A model generated the notes under the pieces. It had not been told where the DNA came from, did no database searches, and saw only the letters and a list, made by a program, of their open reading frames with translations. From Aestuariibius insulae (GTDB lineage: Bacteria; Pseudomonadota; Alphaproteobacteria; Rhodobacterales; Rhodobacteraceae), in the NCBI RefSeq assembly GCF_040783535.2, contig NZ_JBFONW020000001.1, forward strand, positions 1-64,000: a stretch of DNA of 64,000 nucleotides. The letters run 5' to 3'. Positions 51,014 to 59,789 of this stretch are shown here, piece by piece (position 1 is the stretch's first letter; every line of letters starts with the position of its first letter). A program made the position numbers and the translations under genes.

Positions 51014-52987
51014 TCAGTCCACTAATGCTGTGCGCAACAGCGGCGTGATCCGGCGGACCGTGGCGCGGCGGTTCTCCCGCTCGGCAACCTGCGTCCGGAT
51101 CTTGAGGTTGGACTCGCCATAGCCCTGAACGATCATGTTCTCGGGTGGGACATCGAAATACTCTGTCAGAGCGAGCGCGACAGATTCCGCCCGCCGGTCA
51201 GAAAGGGCAAGATTGGACGTCGCCGATCCAACCGCATCCGTGTGCCCTTCGATCAGAAAAACCTCATAGGGATTTTCTGCGATGACAGCGCTCATCGTAT
51301 CGCCGATTGAGATGAGATCATCCACCTCACTAGCCCGGATCGCGGCAGAGCCGGTATCGAATGTCACCGCGTCCAACTCGATCACGGGCATAAGCTCGCG
51401 AACAGCGCGAATCTGGCGGATTTGCTGAAGCGTAAAGCGCCGGTCGAGCGCCTCGATCTCTCGGGCAAAGAGAGCTGCGCGCAACTCCTCTTCGGTTGCG
51501 GTCTCAAGAGAAATACTGCGGTTCTCGACGGTGGGCAGTTCGGTGACCTCAACAGGTTCGGCCTCGGATGTATCATCGAACAGCAGGATCTCTGTGCCAT
51601 CAGGAAGGATCCGCGACCGGCGAAGGACCTGCCCATTCGCTGCCCGGATTGTGACGACCTGAGAGCCATCTTCGCGATTGACGCGTTGCAACGTCGATCC
51701 GTCGTCGAAAGTGCGCGTTGAAACCTCGACACCGGGCTGGCGCAGAAGGGCATTGTCGTCTTTCAGGACGTAAAATTCACCATCATTCCGCTGAACGACG
51801 ACACGGTCGCCGGTATTGGAAACGACACGCTCGTTCTGGCCGATGATCTGGTCCAGAACGACAAGACCTGCAGCGCCAAGCGCAAACTTTTCGAGGTTGG
51901 ACAACCCGTCCTCGTCATCGTTATCGCTGCCGCTTGCAGATGTTTCGAAGTCCTCGTCGCTGGACCGCGTCGTCTCCTCGGTTACGACCTCGGTCTGTAC
52001 ATCACCTTCGTCAAGCGCCGCCTCGGTCTCGACCTCCGCAGTCGCTTCAGCCTCAGGGGTCTCGTTGGCGGCAGCGGTGCTCTCCTCGGTATCCTCCTGA
52101 ATAACCTCGGGTTCTTCGGTCGCGACCTCGGTTTCCGTCGATGCCTCTGTATCTGTCTGCGCCTCGGAACCTTCGGTGGTATCCTCTTGCGCCGTGCTTT
52201 CCTCCGTTGCAGGGTCGGGCGCTTCCGTCTCGACCGTGTCCGTTTCGGGAGCAGTTTCTGTCACGGTCTCATCGGATGCCTCGGTCTCACCTTCCTCAAC
52301 CGGTATCTCCTCGGCCGTCTCGGCTGGAGCCTCCTCTGTGGGCTCAACTGGCGCCTCTTCGGTTGGTTCGGCGTCTTCCACCACCTGATCGTCCGAAACG
52401 GCATCGTCAGTCGCGACCTCGTCAGCAGGTGTCTCCTCTGTCTCGGGCGATGCGTTATCACCTTCCTCCGTCACTATAGATGGCTCGGGCGTCTCGACGA
52501 CGGCATCGGGATCAGCGGGCTCGTCCGGTTCGGGGGCTGGATCTGTCTCGGTTATCACCGCTTCGGGGTCAGCCGCCGTATTGCCCTCCGCGGGTTCGGC
52601 GGGAGCCACCATGTCCTCGGCAGGGGTTGGATCGGCAGGAGCGGGCTGAACCGTCTCGGAGCCGTCGGCAGCCGTGTTTCCGTCCGCGGGCTCGTTTCCT
52701 TCGGCGGGCACATCACCCTCGGCGGGGATGGCATCACCTGCTGGCTCTGCGGGCTCTGCGGGCTCTGCCTCTTCCAGGATTTCAGCTTCAGCGCCGGCCT
52801 CGGTTCCTTCCGCGCCTTCTTCGCCGTCTTGCGTTTCGAGCAGAAGTTCGCAATCCGCTTCGGAGAGATCCTCCGGGCATATATCCGCCGTCTCGGGAGC
52901 CGCTTCCTGCGCATAGCCCAAGGTTGGCAGGGCAAAGCCGAGGCAGAGCAGGAGAGCAGTGGTCGATTTCAATGAGATCTTGCGCAT
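51014..52987 (-). CDS. OmpA-family protein with a long acidic low-complexity region
   Basis: A 657-residue exported protein. Residues 1-26 are a signal peptide (ending LGYAQEA). Residues about 30-350 are almost only E, A, P, T, D and V with short recurrent units (AEPAEPAEPAG, EGDVPAEGNEPADGN, PTEEAP), hence disordered and very acidic. Then follow a hydrophobic helix (FALGAAGLVVLDQIIGQ), a beta-rich middle, and a C-terminal OmpA peptidoglycan-binding domain (FDTGSAAIRASEVDDL, IEGHTDAVGSATSNLALSDR, VQGYGESNLKIRT). Probably anchors the outer envelope to murein with a long charged spacer. Monocistronic. Confidence 0.85.
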   Translation of the reverse strand: MRKISLKSTTALLLCLGFALPTLGYAQEAAPETADICPEDLSEADCELLLETQDGEEGAEGTEAGAEAEILEEAEPAEPAEPAGDAIPAEGDVPAEGNEPADGNTAADGSETVQPAPADPTPAEDMVAPAEPAEGNTAADPEAVITETDPAPEPDEPADPDAVVETPEPSIVTEEGDNASPETEETPADEVATDDAVSDDQVVEDAEPTEEAPVEPTEEAPAETAEEIPVEEGETEASDETVTETAPETDTVETEAPDPATEESTAQEDTTEGSEAQTDTEASTETEVATEEPEVIQEDTEESTAAANETPEAEATAEVETEAALDEGDVQTEVVTEETTRSSDEDFETSASGSDNDDEDGLSNLEKFALGAAGLVVLDQIIGQNERVVSNTGDRVVVQRNDGEFYVLKDDNALLRQPGVEVSTRTFDDGSTLQRVNREDGSQVVTIRAANGQVLRRSRILPDGTEILLFDDTSEAEPVEVTELPTVENRSISLETATEEELRAALFAREIEALDRRFTLQQIRQIRAVRELMPVIELDAVTFDTGSAAIRASEVDDLISIGDTMSAVIAENPYEVFLIEGHTDAVGSATSNLALSDRRAESVALALTEYFDVPPENMIVQGYGESNLKIRTQVAERENRRATVRRITPLLRTALVD

Positions 52988-53088
52988 AGGTCGCCCTTTC
53001 CTTGTCGGTGTTTGCCACCGTTCTGAAAAGAAACGACGATTTGCCGGGGGTGGTTCCCCCGGCTTTCCATGTCGATCCAGATCGGTGT

Positions 53089-54651
53089 TCAGCTGCCGAC
53101 CGTGATCCAGCGCAGAATGAGAAAATCATCCGCGCGCTGCGTCAGGTCGACCTCTTCGCGGGCACCCCAAAGCAGCGGTTGGACGTAGAGCGGCACATAG
53201 GCCACCTCGTCCTGAATAATACTCGCAACCTCATCAAGCATCTGCTGACGTGTTGGCTCGTCGATCTCGGATTGGATCAGGGGAAGGAGCCGGTCGACCT
53301 CAGGGTTGGAAAAACCTCCGAAATTCCAGCTTCCCAGCTTAGCTTCGGCATCCGGTGTTGCGGCAAGAAAGCGGATGGGATGTTCGGCGTCGAAGGTGCC
53401 GGGAGACCAGCCCAGAAGGTACATATCGAAGTTGTCTTCGCGCAACTCGGGCCAGTAATTACGGACCGGCATAGCATCGAGCTGCGCGTCGAGACCGACC
53501 TGAGCGAGCATCGAGGTAATAGCCTGGCAGACGGCTTCGTCGTTCAGATAGCGATCGTTCGGGCATTTGAGACTGAAGGAAAATCCGTCCGGATAACCCG
53601 CTTCCCGCAGCAGGGCGCGCGCGTTTTCGACCTGATATTCGGGGCGAGCAGCAAGAGCCTCGGAGTAGCCGCGCATCGCTGGCGAGACAAGCTGGGAGGC
53701 GGGTTCTGCGTTACCGCGCATGATCGTTTGAAGGATAGCAGGCACGTTGATGGCTTGCGCAATCGCTTGCCTAACCTTTTGATATGTAAAGGGGTTCGCA
53801 TCGCCTTCGTTCTCGCCCCCCGTCAGGGTTGCGGCCTCCAGAGCGAAGCCCAGCATGATGACCCGCGCCTCGATCCCCTGGATGACCTTAACGCCATCTG
53901 CCTGCGAAAGCCGCTCGGCATCCTGGATCGGAACCGGGTTGATCAGATCCACATCCCCCGAGAGCAATGCAGCAACGGCGGTGGCGGGATTTTGGATCGG
54001 AGTGAAGGTGGCGCGGGTGATGTTGCTGTCCATCTCGCCCCACCAGCCGTCAAACGGTTCGAGAACCGTTTGCAGGCCCGGCTGGCGGTCGGTGAGGCGG
54101 AAAGCGCCGGTGCCGTTGGTGTTGAGCGTGGTGTAGCTTTCGCCTTCCTTATTGGGGCGCGTGGCATTGTTGGCTTCGGCCCAGCCGCTGTCCATGATCA
54201 TCCAGTTGGCGATGCTGTCGGGGAAGATCGGATTGGGGGCGGTGGTGTAGACATCGACGGTGAACTCATCGACCATTTCCATCCGTTCAACAGGAGCGAA
54301 CCAGCTGGATGTGTCGGCCTCTTCCGAGCTGGCGCGTTCGTAGGAGAAGATCACGTCTTCGGCGCTAAAGTCCTCTCCTCCATGGAATTTTACGCCTTCG
54401 CGCAGGATGAAGCGCCAGCCTGCGCCGCCTTCGATCGGCTCCCAAGAGGTGGCCAGAGCGGGTTCGATCCGCATCTCCTTGTCGCGGCGTACCAGGCCTT
54501 CGTAGACATTGTTCAAAAAGCCCAGAACCGGCGCGGCATTGACCGCATGGGGATCCATCGTCTGGGGATCGGTAGTGCCGGCCCAGCGGAATTCCTCGGC
54601 GGGAAGCTGTGTCGCGAGACAGGTGGCGGCGATAGACAAGATCAGACGCAT
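53089..54651 (-). CDS. Peptide/dipeptide ABC transporter substrate-binding protein
   Basis: A 520-residue periplasmic receptor of the SBP_bac_5 (DppA/OppA) family: signal peptide MRLILSIAATCLATQLPAEE, TTDPQTMDPHAVNAAPVLGF, YEGLVRRDKEMRIEPALATS, FILREGVKFHGGEDFSAEDV (family signature near residue 77-96), and VRQAIAQAINVPAILQTIM. It is the likely receptor for dppBCDF (45518-49477), although two unrelated genes lie between. ATG 54651 follows GGAG. The 84-bp repeat element begins 81 bp upstream. Confidence 0.92.
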   Translation of the reverse strand: MRLILSIAATCLATQLPAEEFRWAGTTDPQTMDPHAVNAAPVLGFLNNVYEGLVRRDKEMRIEPALATSWEPIEGGAGWRFILREGVKFHGGEDFSAEDVIFSYERASSEEADTSSWFAPVERMEMVDEFTVDVYTTAPNPIFPDSIANWMIMDSGWAEANNATRPNKEGESYTTLNTNGTGAFRLTDRQPGLQTVLEPFDGWWGEMDSNITRATFTPIQNPATAVAALLSGDVDLINPVPIQDAERLSQADGVKVIQGIEARVIMLGFALEAATLTGGENEGDANPFTYQKVRQAIAQAINVPAILQTIMRGNAEPASQLVSPAMRGYSEALAARPEYQVENARALLREAGYPDGFSFSLKCPNDRYLNDEAVCQAITSMLAQVGLDAQLDAMPVRNYWPELREDNFDMYLLGWSPGTFDAEHPIRFLAATPDAEAKLGSWNFGGFSNPEVDRLLPLIQSEIDEPTRQQMLDEVASIIQDEVAYVPLYVQPLLWGAREEVDLTQRADDFLILRWITVGS

Positions 54652-54731
54652 GGCGAACTCCGTTCTTTCGGGCGTTGGGAAGGATGTGTCCGGACGCCGA
54701 TGCGAATCAAGGGTTAACATGGACAATTCCT

Positions 54732-54815
54732 CGAAATCGGGGGTTCGGTATCCCGTCGGTATCGTGTCGGTATTCCGTCAGTGGATTTTCGGAATGATCT
54801 TCGGTTGACGCATCG
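54732..54815 (-). promoter_or_regulatory. 84-bp conserved element with three 11-bp-spaced repeats (copy B)
   Basis: Reverse-strand copy of the element at 25800-25883. Plus-strand coordinates of the units: GTCGGTAT at 54766-54773 and 54755-54762, TTCGGTAT at 54744-54751, GTGGATTTTCGG at 54781-54792, CGAAATCG at 54732-54739. All inter-unit distances equal those of copy A, and it points toward the downstream peptide-binding protein gene (start 54651). The spacers diverge while the units are kept, which is the pattern of a functional binding array. Confidence 0.7.
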
Positions 54816-55355
54816 TGCGTTGCGGCTTGTGCGAAAATCAACGGACACTCAGGATTTGGCGGCTGTGTGGGTTGAACTGCCCGGGCTCAAAGTGACGGAG
54901 CATCTGCCGCCGGGCGGATTGCGGGGAAGCTGACATTGACCCTCCTTGCTCGCTACGGGACGAAGATCAGCCCGGTTGATCGGTCTTGTCCGCTGGACAG
55001 GGATACAACCGGTGCGAGCCTCCTTCGGGTCAGATCGGCTTCGGCCAACGCTTGTGCGCGTGGGTCGGGCCAAGTTGGACATCGCGATGCGATAAGCTGT
55101 CAGTCTTCTTTTGCGTCAGTTCCGCGTGACGTATGGGTCAGCGATTTCTCTCGTTTCTTCAGGGAAAGGCCGCATTCAGCCATCATTGTGGGTTTTACGA
55201 TCAACCACGCGAGCTTCCAAGGCGGGTAAGATTCGCAGGCCAAGCTGGTCCTGTTTGTCTTTCGTCAGGAAACCAAATTCGGTTTCGGTTGTTTTGGACG
55301 CAGTCGCGGTGCTCATCTCGGGTGTTGCTATCCTCCTTTTTGGAAAGGTTTTTGC
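54816..55355. other. Intergenic stretch between the binding-protein and trkA genes
   Basis: 540 bases between two divergent units. Short open frames here (for example 54936-55229) have no ribosome site or family pattern and atypical composition. I see no terminator or tRNA. The last 20 bases hold the trkA ribosome site (GGAAAGG before GTG 55356). Confidence 0.5.
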
Positions 55356-56018
55356 GTGCCCCCCAAGAAGAGAACGTTCGGCATTGTCGGGCTCGGCAAT
55401 TTTGGCAGCACGGTCGCCAAGGAACTGGCGCGGTTCGGCAATCATGTGATCGGGGTCGATCTGAATGAAGCCTCCGTGAGCAATCATTCCGAGATCGTCG
55501 ATCAGGCCTTGATCGTAGATGCGCGCGACGATGCGGCCTTGCGCGAGGCGGGCCTGTCGGAATGCGATGTGGCCTTGGTCGCGATGGGCTCGGACCTTGA
55601 AGCGAGCATCGTATCGGCCATCAATCTCAAGATGATCGGGGTGCCGCTGGTCTGGGCCAAGGCGAAGACGAAGACGCATCACCGCATCCTCAGCAAACTG
55701 GGCGTCGACCGTGTTATTCACCCGGAAGTTGAGGTTGGCAAACATATCGCGCAGGTGCTGCATAATCCGCTGGTCCGGGATTACGTGAGCCTCGGCAACG
55801 GCTATCACGTGGTGAATTTTCAGGTGCCCGAAAGCCTAGAGGGCAAGAGCCTCAACAGCCTTGATTACCGGGACGAGTACGATCTGCGCTGCATCGGCGT
55901 GATGCGCGGGACGGATTTTGTCGGTCAGGACGGCGCGGAATGTACGCTGCAGAAGGACGATCTGGTGCTGTTGCTGGGGCAGAGGTCGAACCTGCGCAGC
56001 TTTGCGTCGAGCCTTTAA
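55356..56018 (+). CDS. Potassium uptake regulatory subunit TrkA/KtrA family
   Basis: A 220-residue cytoplasmic gating subunit: RCK N-domain with Rossmann motif FGIVGLGNFGSTVAKELARF (near residues 8-27), VDARDDAALREAGL and VAMGSDLEASIVSAINLK, followed by a C-terminal TrkA-C domain (about 135-218). It binds nucleotide and controls the TrkH/KtrB channel encoded 3 bp downstream. The size, one RCK plus one C-domain, matches KtrA rather than the double-length E. coli TrkA. GTG start, AAAGG at 7 bases. Confidence 0.9.
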   Translation: MPPKKRTFGIVGLGNFGSTVAKELARFGNHVIGVDLNEASVSNHSEIVDQALIVDARDDAALREAGLSECDVALVAMGSDLEASIVSAINLKMIGVPLVWAKAKTKTHHRILSKLGVDRVIHPEVEVGKHIAQVLHNPLVRDYVSLGNGYHVVNFQVPESLEGKSLNSLDYRDEYDLRCIGVMRGTDFVGQDGAECTLQKDDLVLLLGQRSNLRSFASSL

Positions 56019-56021
56019 CGC

Positions 56022-57368
56022 ATGGTACGCCGTCCGATCGGAGTGCCGACCCGCAAAGGCTGGGATCTACCGCCGCCTGCCGTTCTGGCGCTGCTTTACC
56101 TGACATTCATCCTGATCGGGACGGTGCTGCTTTGGCTACCGATCTCGAACCATGGCGAGGTGACGCTGGGCGATGCTCTGTTCACGTCGACCTCGGCGGT
56201 GACGGTGACGGGGCTAATTGTTGTGGACACGGCGACCGCATTTACGGTGTTCGGCCAAGCGGTGATTGCGTTTCTCATCCAGTTGGGCGGTTTGGGTCTG
56301 ATGACCTTTGCGGTGCTGGTCCTGTCGGCGTTGGGTATTCAGATCGGGATGCCGCAACGGCTGATCCTACGCGAGGATCTGAACCAAACAACGATGAGCA
56401 ATCTGACGGTTCTGGTGCGGATCATCATCGTGCTGGCGCTCGCTTGCGAGCTGGTGGGGGTCGTCTTTCTCTCGTTCGTCTTTATTCCGGATCATGGCTT
56501 TGGGATGGGCCTGTGGCACGCGATTTTCCACAGCATTTCCGCGTTCAACAATGCCGGCTTTTCAACCTTCAGCGACAGCTTGATGGGCTATGTGGGAAGT
56601 CCGACGATCAATCTGACGATTACGATCATGTTCATTCTGGGGGGTCTGGGCTTTATCGTGATCGGCGATATTTACCAAAAGCGTCGTTTCAAGAAGCTTA
56701 CCCTGCACAGCAAACTGATGCTGATCGGAACGCTGTTTCTGATCCTGTGGGGCTGGCTTCTATTCGCGGCTCTGGAATGGAGTAATCCGGGGACGCTAGG
56801 CAGTCTGGAGACCACCGGGGAGCGGATCTGGGCGAGCTGGTTCCAGGCGGTGACGCCCCGGACGGCCGGGTTCAACACACTTGATACCAGCGCGATGACC
56901 GAAACGGGGACGCTTCTGACGATTATGCTGATGTTCGTTGGCGGAGGCAGCACCTCGACCGCGGGCGGGATCAAGGTGACCACGCTGATCGTGCTGATCC
57001 TGGCCACCATCGCCTTCTTCCGCCGCCGTTCGGAGTTGAACGCCTTTGGGCGCAGCTTGGGCCTGGAAGAGATTATGAAGGTGCTGGCGCTGACGACGGT
57101 CAGCATCCTGTTGATCCTGACGGGCCTTTTCGTGACGTCGATCACCCATGACGGACCGTTCATCCATCTGATCTTCGAGGTTGTGTCGGCCTTTGGCACG
57201 GTGGGCCTTTCGATGGGCGCAACCGGGGAGTTGGACGGTCTTGGACGGGCCTTCATCATTCTGATGATGTTTCTCGGACGGGTCGGGCCGCTGACGATCG
57301 GATTTTTCTTGGCGACACGGTCGCTGCCACGGGTGAAGTATCCGAAAGGCCAGATTTATCTGGGGTGA
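56022..57368 (+). CDS. Potassium uptake membrane subunit TrkH/KtrB family
   Basis: A 448-residue K+ transporter with four M1-P-M2 repeats. The selectivity-filter glycines are in STSAVTVTGLIVVDT (first), ISAFNNAGFSTFSD (second), AVTPRTAGFNTLDTSAMTE (third) and VVSAFGTVGLSMGATG (fourth). Works with the preceding TrkA/KtrA subunit for K+ uptake and osmotic balance. The 296 bases after its stop, before flgI on the other strand, show nothing I can assign. Confidence 0.93.
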   Translation: MVRRPIGVPTRKGWDLPPPAVLALLYLTFILIGTVLLWLPISNHGEVTLGDALFTSTSAVTVTGLIVVDTATAFTVFGQAVIAFLIQLGGLGLMTFAVLVLSALGIQIGMPQRLILREDLNQTTMSNLTVLVRIIIVLALACELVGVVFLSFVFIPDHGFGMGLWHAIFHSISAFNNAGFSTFSDSLMGYVGSPTINLTITIMFILGGLGFIVIGDIYQKRRFKKLTLHSKLMLIGTLFLILWGWLLFAALEWSNPGTLGSLETTGERIWASWFQAVTPRTAGFNTLDTSAMTETGTLLTIMLMFVGGGSTSTAGGIKVTTLIVLILATIAFFRRRSELNAFGRSLGLEEIMKVLALTTVSILLILTGLFVTSITHDGPFIHLIFEVVSAFGTVGLSMGATGELDGLGRAFIILMMFLGRVGPLTIGFFLATRSLPRVKYPKGQIYLG

Positions 57369-57664
57369 TTTTCGATTCTTTCAGCCATGGGGTTATGTCG
57401 CTTCGGGGCGGCGTGATCGGGCGAGCGTCTGAGGCAGGCCGGTCATTTTGAGAGCGGTGGTTTCCTTTTTGGGTAGGGGGCATCTCGATCATTGCGCTAG
57501 TGAGACCGATTTAGTCTGCTCCTCTATATGATGGTCGGCAGATCGGCTGAGCGAGTGTCAAGGTTAGCTCGGTCAGACATCGAGATTTATCGTTCTCAGC
57601 ATAAGGGTAGCTTTGGGTTTTCTGATGCTTTCGAACGAGAGCAAATGGACCAGACCATGCGGTT

Positions 57665-58777
57665 CTAGTTCACGATGAAATCCGCATGAAGCGCACCTGC
57701 CGATTTCATGTTCTTCAGGATATCGATCATGTCCCGTGTCGATACGCCCAGCGCATTCAGTCCGGATATAACTTCGGACAGGGTGGTTCCGTCGGGGATC
57801 TCCGCGAGGCCTGTTCCGACTTCCTCTTCAAGACCGACCCGTGTTCGGGGAACGATGACCGTTTCGCCTGGGGCGAAGGGATTGGGCTGCACGACTTCTG
57901 GCGCCTCCTCCACGCGGAGGGTCAATCCCCCCTGGCTGATCGCCACGCGTGAAATTCGCACGTCTGCTCCCATGACGATTGTGCCGGAGCGTTGGTCGAC
58001 CACGACCCTCGCCTTTCGTTCCGGTTCGACAAGAAGATTTTCGATCCTGCCCAGCGCGTGGGCAGGAGAGCGCATTCCGCTGCGCGCGATGTCGAATGAG
58101 ACCGTCCCCGAGTCCAGCATCACCGCGACGCGGCGCCCGAATTCGCGGTTTATCACGTTTTCGATCCGCGCAGCTGTTGTGAAGTCCGCCGTTCTCAAGG
58201 CAAGGCGGACGTCCTGAAGGGAAGAGAGATCAAAATCGATCTCCCTTTCGACCCGCGCGCCAGCGGGAATGACGCCTGTAGTTGGAACGCCTTGAACCAC
58301 ACGCGCCCCATCGCCTTCCGCTTGAGCCCCTCCCGCAATCAGCGGACCTTGCGCCACTGCGTAAATATCGCCGTCCGCTGCATTCAATGGCGTCATGATG
58401 AGCGTTCCGCCAAGCAGGCTGTTTGCGTCCCCGATAGCAGAAACGGTTACATCGATCTGGCTACCCGCACGTGCGAAAGGCGGCAGCGTCGCCGTCACGA
58501 TCACAGCCGCCACATTCTTTGGCCGCACCTGTTCGCCGGTGATATTGACGCCAAGCCGTTCGAGGATATTGGACATGATTTCTTCGGTAAACGGGGAGTT
58601 TCTCAACCCGTCTCCGCTCCCGTCCAGACCGACGACCAAGCCGTAGCCCACTAGGTCGTTGCCTCGAACTCCATCAAATTCCACGAGGTCCTTCAGGCGG
58701 ATCGGGCCGGCTGAAAGAGGGGCCGCCATCGTCATTGCGAGGCCGATGATGGCGAGGATATGGATCAGCGGCGTCAT
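57665..58777 (-). CDS. flgI: Flagellar P-ring protein FlgI
   Basis: A 370-residue periplasmic protein forming the P ring around the flagellar rod. Signal peptide IIGLAMTMAAPLSAGPIRLK; then DLVEFDGVRGNDLVGYGLVV, GLDGSGDGLRNSPFTEEIM and the C-terminal GTTLSEVISGLNALGVSTRD with LKNMKSAGALHADFIV. Starts at ATG 58777, whose A is the last base of the flgL stop (TGATG). Last of the visible flagellar run. Confidence 0.95.
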   Translation of the reverse strand: MTPLIHILAIIGLAMTMAAPLSAGPIRLKDLVEFDGVRGNDLVGYGLVVGLDGSGDGLRNSPFTEEIMSNILERLGVNITGEQVRPKNVAAVIVTATLPPFARAGSQIDVTVSAIGDANSLLGGTLIMTPLNAADGDIYAVAQGPLIAGGAQAEGDGARVVQGVPTTGVIPAGARVEREIDFDLSSLQDVRLALRTADFTTAARIENVINREFGRRVAVMLDSGTVSFDIARSGMRSPAHALGRIENLLVEPERKARVVVDQRSGTIVMGADVRISRVAISQGGLTLRVEEAPEVVQPNPFAPGETVIVPRTRVGLEEEVGTGLAEIPDGTTLSEVISGLNALGVSTRDMIDILKNMKSAGALHADFIVN

Positions 58778-59778
58778 CAGATGTACTGCGATAGCGAGAG
58801 GCGGGAGAGGCGAGCCGTCAATGTATAGTGAAGCTCGAGCTGGATCTGCATTTCATCAAGAGCGGAGGCGGTCGCAAACGGATCGGCCTCCAGCAGTTCT
58901 GTTCGGGAGATCTGAAGGGCAGTGTCTTCTGCGGCTATTCTCACCGCGATTGTCTCCAGTTTGAACTCTTCCCGTCCGACTTTTTCCTGTAAGCCGATCA
59001 TGCCCCGCTCAGCCGTTAAAAGACTGTCGACCGCGAGTGTGACTGCTGAATTCTGCTCCGCCGGATCGGCAAAGCCGCCGTGAGTTGATGAAAGGACCGC
59101 CATAGCAAGACCTGCAAGCGTCTCACGAAGGGCCGGATCGCTTGCAAGAACGCTGGCTTTTACCTGATCTTCGCCTTCCAGCACGACGGGCGCGCGGGGA
59201 TCGGTCGAGCCCAGATAGGCTGTCGCTTCGAAGCCGCCGCCTGCATCCTTGAACCACGCGTCTATACCGGCTTTGAGATCTGCGGCTGAGGCCGCGCCCG
59301 CGACTGCGGATGTCAGGTCGGCAAGGATCACATCGGCATCAACAAGCGCTGCTCCGCTGACGTTGTCGCCTGCAAAGAGGGACGTTCCGGCGACGGAGCT
59401 GTTCAAGGCCGAGACAGTTGCTGTGAACGCGTCATATGCAATGTCCGAGAGTTGCATGATATCCGCCGCAGATCGCGGCGCAGGAACCTGAAGAACCTCC
59501 CTTGCGACACCGCCGGTCTGGGATGTCACACGCTCCAGCGCAATCTGGGTGGCTTCCAGCAAGCTTTTCGTTTCATTGGCCGTCTGGGTGAGCGCAGAGA
59601 GACGCGATAGAGTGGTTTCGAGATAACCGGCGCGGCCCAGATCGCCTTTTTCGCTTGCGGAGACGTCCGAGATTTGGCCGCTGGAGAGTTCAGCTGTGAG
59701 GCGGTTGAGGTCCGTCTTAAGCGCAACGTTCTGGCGGCGCGTCATGAACGTTTGCGAGAGATCACCGATGCGGTCCAT
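58777..59778 (-). CDS. flgL: Flagellar hook-filament junction protein FlgL
   Basis: A 333-residue flagellin-like junction protein: N-terminal MDRIGDLSQTFMTRRQNVAL coiled-coil half and C-terminal helix ending LHYTLTARLSRLSLSQYI. As in the family, the conserved parts are the two ends and the middle (about 110-240) is variable. It connects hook to filament together with FlgK, encoded 11 bp upstream. Confidence 0.85.
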   Translation of the reverse strand: MDRIGDLSQTFMTRRQNVALKTDLNRLTAELSSGQISDVSASEKGDLGRAGYLETTLSRLSALTQTANETKSLLEATQIALERVTSQTGGVAREVLQVPAPRSAADIMQLSDIAYDAFTATVSALNSSVAGTSLFAGDNVSGAALVDADVILADLTSAVAGAASAADLKAGIDAWFKDAGGGFEATAYLGSTDPRAPVVLEGEDQVKASVLASDPALRETLAGLAMAVLSSTHGGFADPAEQNSAVTLAVDSLLTAERGMIGLQEKVGREEFKLETIAVRIAAEDTALQISRTELLEADPFATASALDEMQIQLELHYTLTARLSRLSLSQYI

Positions 59779-59789
59779 TCAGCATCCTC

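Noticed and set aside
53002..54717. A 571-codon open frame antisense to the peptide-binding protein
   Set aside because: Opposite to a gene with full SBP_bac_5 signatures; no ribosome site or family pattern of its own.
54936..55229. A 97-codon open frame upstream of trkA
   Set aside because: No ribosome site, odd composition and no recognisable motif.
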